The notes beneath the pieces are model-generated. The model was not told the DNA's origin and ran no database searches. It saw nothing but the letters and a program-made list of their open reading frames with translations. Of a DNA stretch of 64,000 bases, positions 39,324 through 49,798 are shown piece by piece; the stretch's first letter is position 1, and the number at the start of each line of letters is the position of its first letter. The translations under genes and the position numbers were made by a program. Location of the stretch: NCBI RefSeq assembly GCF_902706285.1, contig NZ_CACSKD010000002.1:372001-436000 (forward strand), given 5' to 3'. The DNA is from Rhizobium sp. 18055. GTDB lineage: Bacteria > Pseudomonadota > Alphaproteobacteria > Rhizobiales > Rhizobiaceae.

Positions 39324-40835
39324 TCATTTCATCGACAGCGCAACATCATGCGCTGCCTGGACTGCGGCCGAATAGCTATGGATCAGCTGGTCGACCGATG
39401 CGGCAGTCGCATCGAAGACCGGAGCCGGATAGACGCCGAAGAAGATTGTCAGTGCGATCAGCGGATAGAGGATCAGCTGTTCACGGGGCGACAGGTCGAG
39501 CAGAGCCTTGAGCTTTTCCTTATCGAGCGTGCCGAAGATCACCCGGCGATAGAGCCAGAGTGCATAGGCAGCCGAGAGGATGACGCCGGTCGCGGCAAAG
39601 AGTGCAACCCAGCTGTTGACCCGGAAGACGCCGATCAGCGTCAGGAATTCGCCGATGAAGCCGGAGGTGCCGGGAAGACCGACATTGGCCATGGTGAAGA
39701 TCATCATCGCCACCGCATACTTCGGCATGTTGTTGACGAGGCCGCCGTAGGCCGAGATCTCGCGGGTGTGGGTGCGGTCGTAGACAACGCCGACGCAGAG
39801 GAAGAGCGCGCCGGAGACGATGCCGTGCGACAGCATCTGGAAGATCGAGCCCTGCAGGCCCTGCTCGTTGGCCGCGAAGATACCCATCGTCACGTAGCCC
39901 ATGTGGGCGACCGACGAATAGGCGATCAGCTTCTTGATGTCTTCCTGCATCAGCGCCACCAGCGAGGTGTATATGATGGCAATGACAGACAGCGCGAAGA
40001 CCATCGGTGCGAAAAAGTCGGATGCCACGGGGAACATGCCGAGCGAGAAACGGATCAGACCGTAACCGCCGAGCTTCAGCATGATGCCGGCGAGGATGAC
40101 AGAACCTGCCGTTGGCGCCTGAACGTGGGCGTCCGGAAGCCAGGTGTGAACCGGCCACATCGGCATCTTGACCGCAAACGAGGCGAAGAAGGCCAGCCAT
40201 AACCATGTCTGCATCTGCGGCGGGAAATTGAAGGCGAGAAGCGCCGGAATATCCGTGGTGCCGGCCTGCCAGTACATCGCCATGATGGCGAGCAGCATCA
40301 GAACGGAGCCAAGCAGCGTGTAGAGGAAGAACTTGTAGCTGGCGTAGACGCGATCCTTGCCACCCCAGATGCCGATGATCAGGAACATCGGGATCAGGCC
40401 GGCTTCGAAGAACACGTAGAAGAGGACGATATCGAGCGACACGAAGACGCCGACCATCATCACTTCCAGCACCAGGAAGGCGATCATGTACTGCTTCAGG
40501 CGCTTCTCGATCGTGAACCAGCTGGCCAGGATGCAGAAGGGCATGAGGAAGGTCGACAGGATGACGAACAGCATCGAGATGCCGTCTACCCCAAGGTGAT
40601 AGCTGATGCCTGTGCCGAGCCAGCCGTGCTTCTCGACCATCTGGAAGCCCGGGTTCGCATTGTCGAAACCGATCCAGATCAGCAGCGACAGAACGAAGGT
40701 CACCACCGTCGTCAGCAACGAGATGTTGAGGATGTTGCGGCGGCCGTTGGGGCCGTTCTCATTCATCAGCAGCAGGAGCACCACGCCGACGAACGGCAGG
40801 AAGGTGACCGTGGAAAGAATAGGCCAATCGGTCAT
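39324..40835 (-). CDS. nuoM: NADH-quinone oxidoreductase subunit M
   Basis: A 503-aa antiporter-like subunit (ND4 homologue). The channel Lys and Glu appear in '[17 protein letters not shown]' and '[47 protein letters not shown]'. I chose the ATG that shares one base with the nuoL stop (TGATG); a TTG one codon upstream is unlikely. The protein contributes one of the proton paths of complex I in the inner membrane. Confidence 0.97.
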   Translation of the reverse strand: MTDWPILSTVTFLPFVGVVLLLLMNENGPNGRRNILNISLLTTVVTFVLSLLIWIGFDNANPGFQMVEKHGWLGTGISYHLGVDGISMLFVILSTFLMPFCILASWFTIEKRLKQYMIAFLVLEVMMVGVFVSLDIVLFYVFFEAGLIPMFLIIGIWGGKDRVYASYKFFLYTLLGSVLMLLAIMAMYWQAGTTDIPALLAFNFPPQMQTWLWLAFFASFAVKMPMWPVHTWLPDAHVQAPTAGSVILAGIMLKLGGYGLIRFSLGMFPVASDFFAPMVFALSVIAIIYTSLVALMQEDIKKLIAYSSVAHMGYVTMGIFAANEQGLQGSIFQMLSHGIVSGALFLCVGVVYDRTHTREISAYGGLVNNMPKYAVAMMIFTMANVGLPGTSGFIGEFLTLIGVFRVNSWVALFAATGVILSAAYALWLYRRVIFGTLDKEKLKALLDLSPREQLILYPLIALTIFFGVYPAPVFDATAASVDQLIHSYSAAVQAAHDVALSMK

Positions 40836-42835
40836 CAAAGGGCACTCCCGAGCATCATCCAGGTAACGAGCGCTGCGACACCGATCAGCATGGCAAACGC
40901 GTAGTGATAGAGGTAACCGGTCTGCAGGCGCACGACGCGGTTGGTGACATCGACGACACGGGCGGCAACGCCGTTCGGGCCGTAGGTGTCGATGACGCCG
41001 ACGTCACCCTTCTTCCACAGGAAGCGGCCAAGGGCCTTTGCCGAGCGGACGAAGAGGAAATCGTAGAGCTCGTCGAAGTACCACTTGTTCAAGAGGAACT
41101 GATAGAGCACCCGATGCTGTCGTGCGAGCACGGCCGGCGTCGATGGCGACTTGATGTACATGTACCAGGCGGTGACGAAACCGACGACCATGGCGATGAA
41201 CGGGCTGAGCCCAACCCAGACCGGAACGTGATGGAACTCGTGAACGAGTTCATTGTGCTCCGAGGTGAACAGCGCGCCCTTCCAGAACTCGGCATATTCC
41301 TCGCCGTAGAAATGGCCTTCGAAGAACCAGCCGGCAAAGACGGCGCCGAGTGCCAGGAGGTAAAGTGGCACCAGCATGACCTGCGGCGATTCATGCACGT
41401 GGTGCATGACCTCGTGTGAAGCGCGTGGCTTGTTGAAGAAGGTGAGGAACATCAGGCGCCAGGAATAGAAGCTCGTGAACAGAGCCGCGATCACCAGCAT
41501 GGCGAAGGCGAAGCCTGCGACCGGCGAATGCGACGCGTAGGTTGCCTCGATGATGACGTCCTTGGAGAAGAAGCCGGCGAAACCGAATGGCGTGAACGGA
41601 ATGCCGACGCCGGTGATGGCAAGCGTTCCGATCAGCATCATCAGGAACGTGACCTTGATGTGCGGACGCAGACCACCCATGTTTCTCATGTCCTGCTCAC
41701 CATCGACGGCATGGATGACCGAGCCGGCGCAAAGGAACAGCAGGGCCTTGAAGAAGGCGTGCGTGAACAGGTGGAAGATGGCAGCGCCATAGGCGCCGAC
41801 GCCGAGAGCCACGAACATGTAACCGAGCTGCGAACAGGTCGAGTAGGCGATGACGCGCTTGATGTCGTTCTGCACCAGGCCGACGGTTGCCGCGAAGAAG
41901 GCGGTGATCGCGCCGATGATGGTGACGACGGTCAAGGCATCTGGCGACAGTTCGAACAGCGGCGACATGCGGGCGACAAGGAAGACGCCGGCGGTGACCA
42001 TGGTTGCGGCATGGATGAGCGCCGACACAGGCGTCGGGCCTTCCATGGCGTCAGGCAGCCAGGTGTGCAGCAGGAACTGCGCCGACTTGCCCATCGCGCC
42101 CATGAACAACAGCAGGCAGGCGCCGGTCAGCGCGTGGGCCTTGTCGAGGTGCATGCCGAAGAGATTGAGAACGATCTCGTGATTTTCGCCGCCGGCTTCC
42201 GCGTGTGCAAAGCTCGCGGCATTGGCGAAGATGGTGTCGAAGTTGATCGCACCGAACAGAACGAAGACGCTCGCAATGCCGAGAATGAAGCCGAAGTCGC
42301 CGACGCGGTTGACAATGAAGGCCTTCATGGCGGCGGCATTTGCGGTCGGCTTCTTGAACCAGAAACCGATCAGCAGATAGGACGCCAGACCCACGCCTTC
42401 CCAGCCGAAGAACATCTGGGCAAGGTTGTCGGAGGTGATCAGCATCAACATGGCAAAGGTGAACAGCGACAGATAGGCAAAGAAGCGCGGGCGATGCGGG
42501 TCATGATGCATGTACCCGATCGAATAGAGGTGGACGAGCGTCGAGACCGAGTTGACCACGATCAGCATGACCGAGGTCAGCGTGTCGATGCGCAGCGACC
42601 AGGAGACGTCGATGCCGCCGGACTGGATCCAGCGCAGCACTTCAACCTTGATCGGGCCGCCCTCAACGTGGCCCATGCCGACGGTGATGAAAACATACCA
42701 GGAGAGCAGTGCGGCAATCACCATGAAGCCGGTGGTCACAAATTCCGATGCCTTGGCGCCGATCGCGCGGCCGAAAAGGCCGGCAATGATCGCGCCAATC
42801 AGGGGAAGAAAGACGATAGCCTTATATAAAAACAT
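40835..42835 (-). CDS. nuoL: NADH-quinone oxidoreductase subunit L
   Basis: A 666-aa distal antiporter-like subunit (ND5 homologue) that carries the long lateral helix at its C-terminus. Signatures include '[45 protein letters not shown]' and '[47 protein letters not shown]'. It has full family length. It is followed by nuoM with a 1-bp overlap and preceded by nuoK with a 7-bp gap. Confidence 0.98.
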   Translation of the reverse strand: MFLYKAIVFLPLIGAIIAGLFGRAIGAKASEFVTTGFMVIAALLSWYVFITVGMGHVEGGPIKVEVLRWIQSGGIDVSWSLRIDTLTSVMLIVVNSVSTLVHLYSIGYMHHDPHRPRFFAYLSLFTFAMLMLITSDNLAQMFFGWEGVGLASYLLIGFWFKKPTANAAAMKAFIVNRVGDFGFILGIASVFVLFGAINFDTIFANAASFAHAEAGGENHEIVLNLFGMHLDKAHALTGACLLLFMGAMGKSAQFLLHTWLPDAMEGPTPVSALIHAATMVTAGVFLVARMSPLFELSPDALTVVTIIGAITAFFAATVGLVQNDIKRVIAYSTCSQLGYMFVALGVGAYGAAIFHLFTHAFFKALLFLCAGSVIHAVDGEQDMRNMGGLRPHIKVTFLMMLIGTLAITGVGIPFTPFGFAGFFSKDVIIEATYASHSPVAGFAFAMLVIAALFTSFYSWRLMFLTFFNKPRASHEVMHHVHESPQVMLVPLYLLALGAVFAGWFFEGHFYGEEYAEFWKGALFTSEHNELVHEFHHVPVWVGLSPFIAMVVGFVTAWYMYIKSPSTPAVLARQHRVLYQFLLNKWYFDELYDFLFVRSAKALGRFLWKKGDVGVIDTYGPNGVAARVVDVTNRVVRLQTGYLYHYAFAMLIGVAALVTWMMLGSAL

Positions 42836-42842
42836 AGCCTTA

Positions 42843-43151
42843 TCAGCCCTTCATCATATTGACGTCTTCCACCGCGATGGAACCGCGGTTTCGGTAGAAG
42901 ACGACGAGAATTGCGAGACCGATAGCGGCTTCAGCAGCAGCGACGGTCAGAATGAACAATGCAAAGACCTGGCCGGCCATGTCGTTCAGGAACGACGAGA
43001 AGGCGACCATGTTGATGTTGACGGCGAGCAGAATGAGCTCGATCGACATCAGGATAACGATGATGTTCTTCCGGTTGAGGAAGATGCCGAAGACGCCGAG
43101 CGTGAAGAGGATGGCGCTGACCGTCAGGTAATGGGAAAGTCCGATAACCAT
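42843..43151 (-). CDS. nuoK: NADH-quinone oxidoreductase subunit K
   Basis: A 102-aa three-helix subunit (ND4L homologue): '[46 protein letters not shown]' has the conserved Glu in '[11 protein letters not shown]', and the third helix is '[26 protein letters not shown]' with the second conserved Glu. Both are needed for proton pumping in E. coli. Length and order match the family. Confidence 0.98.
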   Translation of the reverse strand: MVIGLSHYLTVSAILFTLGVFGIFLNRKNIIVILMSIELILLAVNINMVAFSSFLNDMAGQVFALFILTVAAAEAAIGLAILVVFYRNRGSIAVEDVNMMKG

Positions 43152-43180
43152 TGTGTTTTTTCCTTAAGCTCGCGCCTGCC

Positions 43181-43795
43181 TCAAAGACCCTGGCCCGGCT
43201 TCACCGAGATCACCTCGACGGCGGTCTTCGGGTTGCGGGCAACCTGGTCTGCAATGTTCTGCCGCTTGACGTAGGTGCGGTGCCTGAGCGTGAGCACGAT
43301 TGCCCCGATCATGGCGACCAGCAGTACGAGCGCCGCAATTTCGAAGAAGTAGACGTAATTCGTATAGAGCACGTCGCCGAGAGCGGCCGTGTTGGTGCGC
43401 TCGGTGATCGCCGGGATCGGCATGGCGATCGACTTGGCAACCTGAGGCGAAATCACGGTGCCACCGACCACGACGATCAACTCAGCCGCGAGGATGACCC
43501 CGATCAGCGCGCCGATCGGCGCATATTCGAGCACGCCTGAGCGCAATTCGGTGAAGTCGATGTCGAGCATCATCACCACGAAGAGGAAGAGAACCGCCAC
43601 GGCGCCGACATAAACGACGAGCAGGATCATCGCCAGGAATTCAGCCCCGAGCAGCAGGAACAGGCCAGCCGCGTTGAAGAATACCAGGATCAGGAAGAGA
43701 ACCGAATGAACCGGGTTCTTCGACCAGATGACCATGAACGCCGACGCTATCGCGACAAAGGCGAAAATGTAGAAAAATATAGCCTGCAGAGCCAT
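43181..43795 (-). CDS. nuoJ: NADH-quinone oxidoreductase subunit J
   Basis: A 204-aa subunit (ND6 homologue) with five helices. 'MVIWSKNPVHSVLFLILVFFNAAGLFLLLGAEFLAMILLVVYVGAVAVLFLFVVMML' covers the helix whose pi-bulge moves during turnover. The last ~35 residues are a charged cytoplasmic tail. It is separated from nuoI by 137 bp, the second-largest gap inside the nuo cluster. Confidence 0.97.
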   Translation of the reverse strand: MALQAIFFYIFAFVAIASAFMVIWSKNPVHSVLFLILVFFNAAGLFLLLGAEFLAMILLVVYVGAVAVLFLFVVMMLDIDFTELRSGVLEYAPIGALIGVILAAELIVVVGGTVISPQVAKSIAMPIPAITERTNTAALGDVLYTNYVYFFEIAALVLLVAMIGAIVLTLRHRTYVKRQNIADQVARNPKTAVEVISVKPGQGL

Positions 43796-43932
43796 GTTCG
43801 TGCCTTACTCATCTTCCCCCGGACTGTCGGGAACTCCCCCCGCCCGATGAAGCCTCGCGTTGGTTTACCGCGAAGCGCTGGTGCATGTTGACTGGGCGAC
43901 GCGCTTGGCACCGCCCGGCATTTCAATTTCAA

Positions 43933-44424
43933 TCAACGATACGGAGCGTCGAGCGTCAGGTTGCGGGCGATTTCACGCTCCCAACGGTCGCCGTTCTCCA
44001 GAAGCCGCGCCTTGTCGAAGTAGAGTTCTTCGCGGGTTTCCGTGGCAAATTCGAAATTCGGGCCTTCGACGATCGCATCGACAGGGCATGCCTCCTGGCA
44101 GAAGCCGCAATAGATGCACTTCACCATGTCGATATCGTAACGGACTGTGCGGCGGGTGCCATCGTTGCGGCGCGGGCCGGCTTCGATGGTGATCGCCTGA
44201 GCAGGACAGATGGCCTCACACAGCTTGCAGGCGATGCAGCGTTCTTCGCCGTTGGGATAACGACGCAAGGCGTGTTCGCCGCGGAAGCGCGGGCTAACCG
44301 GTCCCTTTTCAAAGGGGTAATTGACCGTTGCCTTCTGCTTGAAAATGTAGCGGAAGGTCAGCCAGAACGCGCTGATGAACTCCCTCAGGAACAACGAACT
44401 GACAGCGTTGGACAAGCCTGCCAT
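43933..44424 (-). CDS. nuoI: NADH-quinone oxidoreductase subunit I
   Basis: A 163-aa ferredoxin-like subunit (TYKY homologue) with two [4Fe-4S] motifs, '[18 protein letters not shown]' and '[18 protein letters not shown]', that hold clusters N6a and N6b between NuoG and NuoB. The N-terminal amphipathic region anchors it on NuoH. The ATG of [10 protein letters not shown] was used; a TTG two codons earlier opens the longer frame. Confidence 0.97.
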   Translation of the reverse strand: MAGLSNAVSSLFLREFISAFWLTFRYIFKQKATVNYPFEKGPVSPRFRGEHALRRYPNGEERCIACKLCEAICPAQAITIEAGPRRNDGTRRTVRYDIDMVKCIYCGFCQEACPVDAIVEGPNFEFATETREELYFDKARLLENGDRWEREIARNLTLDAPYR

Positions 44425-44464
44425 CTTCAACCTCCAAAATTGCTTGAAACGAGGGTCGGCATGA

Positions 44465-45505
44465 TCACGAACCCATCAGCTTCAGAACGAATGCAACAAT
44501 GATGACCATGGCGAGCGACAGCGGAAGGAAGACCTTCCAGCCGAGGCGCATCAGCTGGTCGTAGCGGTAGCGCGGCACGAATGCCTTGACCATCGCGAAC
44601 ATGAAGAACACCAGGCACGACTTGAGCATGAACCAGATGATGCCAGGGACCCAGTTCAGGAACCAGACGTCAACCGGCGGCAGCCAGCCTCCGAGGAACA
44701 GGATCGTCGTCAGCGAGCACATCAGAACGATGGCCGCGTATTCGCCGAGCATGAACATCATGTAGAGGGCAGAACCGTACTCGACCATGAAGCCGGCGAC
44801 GAGTTCGGATTCAGCTTCCGGAAGGTCGAAGGGCGGACGGTTGGTTTCAGCCAGTGCCGAGATGAAGAAGATGATGAACATCGGGAACAGCGCCAGCCAA
44901 TGCCAGTCCAGGAAGGACGACGGCAGGCCGATGCGTGTGCCGATACCGCTCTGCTGAGCGTGGACGATGTCGGTCAGGTTCAGCGAGCCTACGCAGAGAA
45001 GCACGGTGACGATGACGAAGCCGATCGAGACTTCGTAGGACACCATCTGCGCCGCCGAGCGCAGTGCGCCGAGGAACGGATACTTCGAGTTCGAGGCCCA
45101 GCCGCCCATGATGACGCCGTAGACTTCCAGCGACGAGATCGCGAAGATGTAGAGAATGCCGACGTTGATGTTGGCGATTACCCAGCCATCGGCGAACGGC
45201 ACGACGGCCCAGGTGGCCAGTGCCAGAAGCACGGTCACCAGCGGCGCAAGCAGGAAGACGGCCTTGTCGGCGCCGGCCGGAATGACCGGCTCCTTGAAGA
45301 CGAACTTCAAAAGGTCGGCGAAGGACTGGAAAAGGCCGAACGGACCCACCACATTCGGTCCACGGCGCAGCTGGACGGCTGCCCAGATCTTGCGGTCGGC
45401 CAACAGAATGTAGGCGATGAAGACGAGCAGGCAGACGAGGACGAGAAGTGACTGACCGACCATGAGAAGGCCTGGCCAGACGTATGTTGAAAGAAACGAT
45501 TCCAT
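44465..45505 (-). CDS. nuoH: NADH-quinone oxidoreductase subunit H
   Basis: A 346-aa membrane subunit (ND1 homologue) forming the quinone-entry chamber. Signatures are '[43 protein letters not shown]', '[42 protein letters not shown]' and '[28 protein letters not shown]'. About eight helices, normal length. Confidence 0.98.
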   Translation of the reverse strand: MESFLSTYVWPGLLMVGQSLLVLVCLLVFIAYILLADRKIWAAVQLRRGPNVVGPFGLFQSFADLLKFVFKEPVIPAGADKAVFLLAPLVTVLLALATWAVVPFADGWVIANINVGILYIFAISSLEVYGVIMGGWASNSKYPFLGALRSAAQMVSYEVSIGFVIVTVLLCVGSLNLTDIVHAQQSGIGTRIGLPSSFLDWHWLALFPMFIIFFISALAETNRPPFDLPEAESELVAGFMVEYGSALYMMFMLGEYAAIVLMCSLTTILFLGGWLPPVDVWFLNWVPGIIWFMLKSCLVFFMFAMVKAFVPRYRYDQLMRLGWKVFLPLSLAMVIIVAFVLKLMGS

Positions 45506-45517
45506 AGTCCCCTGCCC

Positions 45518-47599
45518 TTACTCTGCCGCGACTTTGAAGTTGTTGCGGGCCAATGCCGAGCACTCGGCCATCACAGCCGACGCACGCGCGATTGGGTTCG
45601 TCAAATAGAAGTCTTTCACCGGCGAAGCAAAGCCGGATTTGTTCATCTTGCCAGCTTTCTTGGCAACTGAAGCAATTTTGGCGCTGTCGCTTGCCGCGAT
45701 CTCGTCGATGGCCGCAAAATGCGGGAATGCCTGATAAAGCTTGGCGCGCAACTGGCTCAGTGAATCGAATGGCAGCTTCTTGCCGAGCACGTCGGACAGC
45801 GCACGAATGATCGCCCAGTCTTCACGGGCGTCGCCAGGCGCGAAGCCGGCGCGGTTGCCCATCTGCACGCGACCTTCGGTGTTGACCCAGGTGCCCGACT
45901 TTTCGGTGTAGGCAGCTGCCGGCAGAATGACGTCGGCATTCTGTGCGCCTTGGTCGCCATGCGAGCCGATGTAGACGGTGAACGTCGCCTTCTTGGCATC
46001 GAAGTTCATTTCGTCGGCGCCGAGAAGGAACAGAACGTCCATCGAGGTCAGCATCTCGGCTGCATTGACGCCCTTGCTACCCGGTACGAAGCCGAGGTCG
46101 AGGCCGCCGACGCGGGCAGCTGCCGTGTGCAGGACAGAAAAACCGTTCCAGCCTTCGACGACTGCACCAACAGTGCCGGCAAGCTTGGCAGCGCTGGCGA
46201 GAACGCCGGCACCATCAGCACGCGACAGAGCGCCCTGGCCGATGATGATCAGCGGCTTCTTGGCGTCGCCGAGAACCTTGGCGAAGCTGTGGGTGCCATC
46301 GACCAGATCCTTCAGCGTATCCGGACCGGAGCCGAGGTAGTCGTAGCTGTAACGCAGTTCGCCGGCCTCACCGATCACGCCGATCGGGAAGTTGCCACGG
46401 CGCCAGCGCTTGCGGATGCGAGCGTTGAGGACGGCTGCTTCGAAGCGCGGGTTAGCGCCGATGATCAACAGCGCGTCAGCCTGTTCGATGCCTTCGATGG
46501 TCGCATTGAAGAGATAGCTTGCACGACCGAGCGACGGATCAAGTGCCGCCCCATCCTGGCGACAGTCGAGGTTCTCGGAACCGAGCGACTTGACCAGCTC
46601 GGACAGCGCGTACATTTCCTCGACGGAAGCGAGGTCGCCGGCGATGGCGCCGATCTTTTCGCCCGAGGTCGAGGCAACGGCCGACTTGATCGCTGCGAAA
46701 GCGTCAGGCCAGGTTGCGACCTGCAGGCGGCCATCCTTGCGGACGTAAGGCTTGTCGAGGCGCTGTGTCTTCAGGCCGTCCCAGATGAAGCGGCTCTTGT
46801 CCGAGATCCACTCTTCGTTGATCTGGTCGTTGACACGCGGCATGACGCGCATGACTTCGCGGCCACGCGTATCGACACGGATCGCCGAACCGAGAGCGTC
46901 CATGACGTCGATGGTTTCGGTCTTGTTCAGCTCCCACGGGCGGGCCGTGAAGGCGAAAGGCTTGGAGGTCAGCGCGCCGACCGGGCAAAGGTCAACGACG
47001 TTGCCCTGCAGCTCGGATGTCATCGCCTGCTCGAGATATGTGGTGATCTCTGCGTCTTCGCCGCGACCGATCAGGCCAAGCTCGGCAATGCCGGCGACCT
47101 CGGTGGTGAAGCGAACGCAGCGCGTGCAGTGAATGCAGCGGTTCATGACCGTCTTGACGAGCGGCCCGATGTACTTGTCCTCGACGGCGCGCTTGTCTTC
47201 CTGATAGCGCGAGCCGGCGATACCGAAGGCCATGGCCTGGTCCTGCAGGTCGCACTCACCACCCTGGTCGCAGATCGGGCAATCCAGCGGATGGTTGATG
47301 AGCAGGAATTCCATCACGCCTTCGCGGGCCTTCTTGACCATCGGCGTGTTGGTGAAGACCTCCGGCAATTCGCCATTCGGGCCGCCACGGATGTCGCGGA
47401 CGCCCATGGCGCAGGATGCCTGCGGCTTCGGCGGGCCACCCTTGACCTCGACGAGGCACATACGGCAGTTGCCGGCAACCGAAAGGCGTTCGTGGAAGCA
47501 GAAGCGCGGAACTTCAGCACCAGCTTCTTCACACGCCTGGATGAGGGTGTAATGATCCGGGACTTCGATCTCGTTTCCGTCAATCTTCAGTTTTGCCAT
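45518..47599 (-). CDS. nuoG: NADH-quinone oxidoreductase subunit G
   Basis: A 693-aa iron-sulfur subunit. The N-terminal [2Fe-2S] ligands are 'CEEAGAEVPRFCFHERLSVAGNCRMCLVEVKGG...CAMG'; the His-coordinated [4Fe-4S] cluster is in 'HPLDCPICDQGGECDLQDQ', and the third in 'CIHCTRCVRF' with 'DLCPVGALTSKP'. The remaining ~450 residues are the molybdopterin-oxidoreductase-like domain that no longer binds cofactor. I used the ATG giving MAKLKIDGNE, two codons inside a GTG-started frame. Confidence 0.97.
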   Translation of the reverse strand: MAKLKIDGNEIEVPDHYTLIQACEEAGAEVPRFCFHERLSVAGNCRMCLVEVKGGPPKPQASCAMGVRDIRGGPNGELPEVFTNTPMVKKAREGVMEFLLINHPLDCPICDQGGECDLQDQAMAFGIAGSRYQEDKRAVEDKYIGPLVKTVMNRCIHCTRCVRFTTEVAGIAELGLIGRGEDAEITTYLEQAMTSELQGNVVDLCPVGALTSKPFAFTARPWELNKTETIDVMDALGSAIRVDTRGREVMRVMPRVNDQINEEWISDKSRFIWDGLKTQRLDKPYVRKDGRLQVATWPDAFAAIKSAVASTSGEKIGAIAGDLASVEEMYALSELVKSLGSENLDCRQDGAALDPSLGRASYLFNATIEGIEQADALLIIGANPRFEAAVLNARIRKRWRRGNFPIGVIGEAGELRYSYDYLGSGPDTLKDLVDGTHSFAKVLGDAKKPLIIIGQGALSRADGAGVLASAAKLAGTVGAVVEGWNGFSVLHTAAARVGGLDLGFVPGSKGVNAAEMLTSMDVLFLLGADEMNFDAKKATFTVYIGSHGDQGAQNADVILPAAAYTEKSGTWVNTEGRVQMGNRAGFAPGDAREDWAIIRALSDVLGKKLPFDSLSQLRAKLYQAFPHFAAIDEIAASDSAKIASVAKKAGKMNKSGFASPVKDFYLTNPIARASAVMAECSALARNNFKVAAE

Positions 47600-47825
47600 C
47601 GTCACTCAGTCCTGTTTTCCGTTCACCGGATGCCGGCAAACAAACCTATTCTGCAACGTTTCCACTGCCAGGCCGGATTTCGATCCCGCTAGCACCGGTG
47701 TCGTCCCAATTCTCGTCTCCGCTTCCCGTGGCCCGGGAACCGGTCTCGACATCTGCAGCATTGGGACCCTCCCCGCGCCGCTCAGTCCTGTCTCTCCTCC
47801 GACCGCCGTGCGCGATCGAACATCA

Positions 47826-48479
47826 TTACGTCGGCTTTCGACCCTTGGCCGTCAGCGCCCTGGCTTCTGCCACCCAGCCATCGCGGGTGATGCGTCCGTC
47901 GAAACCAAGCTCCGCATCGACGCGGGCAATATCCGCGTCCGTCCATGCGGCAATCTCTGCAAGGGTGCGGATGCCCTTGGCATTCAGTACCTGCTCCAGC
48001 TTCGGACCGATGCCGGCGATCTGCTTGAGATCGCCAGCCTTGCGGGCGCGTGTTGCAGGCTTGGCAGCCGCTGCAGCCTTTGCCTTGCCAACCGGCTCAG
48101 CTGCCGGCGCAACGGAGAGCTTCACTTTCGTCGGCACCGGCTTTGCCTGTTCCGCCTTAATCGAAGTCGGGCGAACGTTTTCCGGCTTCACATCGACTTC
48201 AGGTCTGGCCTCATCCGGCGGCGTCTCGTCAAGAACCGCCGCCAGCTTGTTCGACGCTTCCATGGCGCCCTGAAGGGCTCCGAAGAAGGCGCCGGCCATC
48301 TGGGTGGAGAAGCCGAAGCCGATTGCGGTTGCTGCGGCCATCGCTGCGGCCGGATTGACCATCAGCGGCGGCAGCGGCAAGGCGCGGGCATTTTCCAGCA
48401 TCTCGGCAGCAAGACGGCCGAAGTCGGCCGAGAAATCGGCGACCCCTTCCTTGTCCTTGCCGTCGGATGCATTTGCCAT
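47826..48479 (-). CDS. Helix-hairpin-helix protein related to the NuoE C-terminal extension, inside the nuo operon
   Basis: A 217-aa soluble protein. Residues ~1-75 are Ala-rich helix ('FGRLAAEMLENARALPLPPLMVNPAAAMAAATAIGFGFSTQMAGAFFGALQGAMEAS'), reminiscent of phasin or membrane-active helices. The middle is a low-complexity Pro/Ala/Lys linker. The last ~60 residues ('DLKQIAGIGPKLEQVLNAKGIRTLAEIAAWTDADIARVDAELGFDGRITRDGWVAEARAL') form a helix-hairpin-helix domain that also ends NuoE. It sits between nuoF and nuoG, 4 bp after nuoF. A role in complex I assembly is plausible but not shown. I chose MANASDGKDK as the start. Confidence 0.85.
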   Translation of the reverse strand: MANASDGKDKEGVADFSADFGRLAAEMLENARALPLPPLMVNPAAAMAAATAIGFGFSTQMAGAFFGALQGAMEASNKLAAVLDETPPDEARPEVDVKPENVRPTSIKAEQAKPVPTKVKLSVAPAAEPVGKAKAAAAAKPATRARKAGDLKQIAGIGPKLEQVLNAKGIRTLAEIAAWTDADIARVDAELGFDGRITRDGWVAEARALTAKGRKPT

Positions 48480-48483
48480 CGTC

Positions 48484-49788
48484 TTACTCAGCAGCCTCGA
48501 GAACCGCACCATGATCCATGGCGCTCGCCGTATACTGGTCGATGCGCGCTTCGATCTCGTGACGGAAGTTACGGATCAGACCCTGCACCGGCCATGCGGC
48601 AGCATCGCCGAGCGCACAGATAGTGTGGCCTTCGATCTGCTTGGTGACCGCGAACAGCATGTCGATTTCGCGCTTCTGGGCATTGCCCTTGGCCATGCGC
48701 TCCATGACGCGCCACATCCAGCCTGTGCCTTCGCGGCACGGCGTGCACTGGCCGCAGCTTTCGTGCTTGAAGAAGGCCGAGATGCGGGCGATCGCCTTGA
48801 TGACGTCGGTGGACTTGTCCATGACGATCGATGCAGCCGTGCCGAAGGACGAACCGACCGAACGCAGACCGTCGAAGTCCATCGGCACGTCGATCATGTC
48901 CTTGGCGGGAACGATCGGGCACGATGCACCGCCCGGAATGACGGCGAGCAGGTTGTCCCAGCCGCCGCGGATACCGCCGGCATGCTTGTCGACCAGCTCA
49001 CGGAAGGTGATGCCCATTTCCTCTTCGACGGTGCACGGCTTGTTGACGTGACCGGAGAGCATGAACAGCTTGGTGCCGACATTGTTCGGACGGCCGAGCG
49101 CCGAGAACCAGCCGGCGCCACGGCGCAGGATTGTCGGGGCGACAGCGATCGACTCGACGTTGTTGACCGTCGTCGGGCAGCCGTAGAGACCCATGTTGGC
49201 CGGGAATGGCGGCTTCAGACGCGGCTGGCCCTTCTTGCCCTCAAGGCTTTCGAGCAGTGCGGTTTCTTCGCCGCAGATGTAGGCACCAGCGCCGTGATGG
49301 ACGTAGATGTCGATCGGGTAGCCGAGCTTGTTGCTCTTGCCGAGCAGACCGAAATCGTAGCACTCGTCGATTGCCGCCTGCAGCGCCTCGCGCTCGCGGA
49401 TGTATTCGCCGCGAACGTAGATGTAAGCGGCGTTCGCACCCATGGCGAAGCTGGCGATAACGCAGCCTTCGATCAGCGTGTGTGGATCGTGACGCATGAT
49501 GTCACGGTCCTTGCAGGTGCCGGGTTCGGACTCGTCGGCGTTGACCACGAGATAGTGCGGACGGCCGTCGTTTTCCTTCGGCATGAAGGACCACTTGAGA
49601 CCGGTCGGGAAGCCTGCGCCACCACGGCCGCGAAGGCCGGAGGCCTTCATCTCGTTGATAATCCAGTCACGACCCTTTTCGAGGATCTGCTTGGTGCCAT
49701 CCCAGTGGCCGCGGCTCATCGCGCCCTTCAGGGACTTGTCCTTGAGGCCGTAGATATTGGTAAAGATGCGATCTTTATCTTGTAACAT
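48484..49788 (-). CDS. nuoF: NADH-quinone oxidoreductase subunit F
   Basis: A 434-aa subunit that binds NADH and FMN: '[20 protein letters not shown]' and '[27 protein letters not shown]' form the nucleotide sites, and '[17 protein letters not shown]' with a later Cys in '[13 protein letters not shown]' binds [4Fe-4S] cluster N3. Normal length. It lies between nuoE and the helix-hairpin-helix gene. Confidence 0.98.
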   Translation of the reverse strand: MLQDKDRIFTNIYGLKDKSLKGAMSRGHWDGTKQILEKGRDWIINEMKASGLRGRGGAGFPTGLKWSFMPKENDGRPHYLVVNADESEPGTCKDRDIMRHDPHTLIEGCVIASFAMGANAAYIYVRGEYIREREALQAAIDECYDFGLLGKSNKLGYPIDIYVHHGAGAYICGEETALLESLEGKKGQPRLKPPFPANMGLYGCPTTVNNVESIAVAPTILRRGAGWFSALGRPNNVGTKLFMLSGHVNKPCTVEEEMGITFRELVDKHAGGIRGGWDNLLAVIPGGASCPIVPAKDMIDVPMDFDGLRSVGSSFGTAASIVMDKSTDVIKAIARISAFFKHESCGQCTPCREGTGWMWRVMERMAKGNAQKREIDMLFAVTKQIEGHTICALGDAAAWPVQGLIRNFRHEIEARIDQYTASAMDHGAVLEAAE

Positions 49789-49798
49789 GCTTTACCCC

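Noticed and set aside
47600..47825. A possible gene in the 226-bp gap between nuoG and the helix-hairpin-helix gene
   Set aside because: Only shadow frames with Ser/Arg/Pro-rich composition; I see spacer with small GC-rich stems and no ribosome-binding site.
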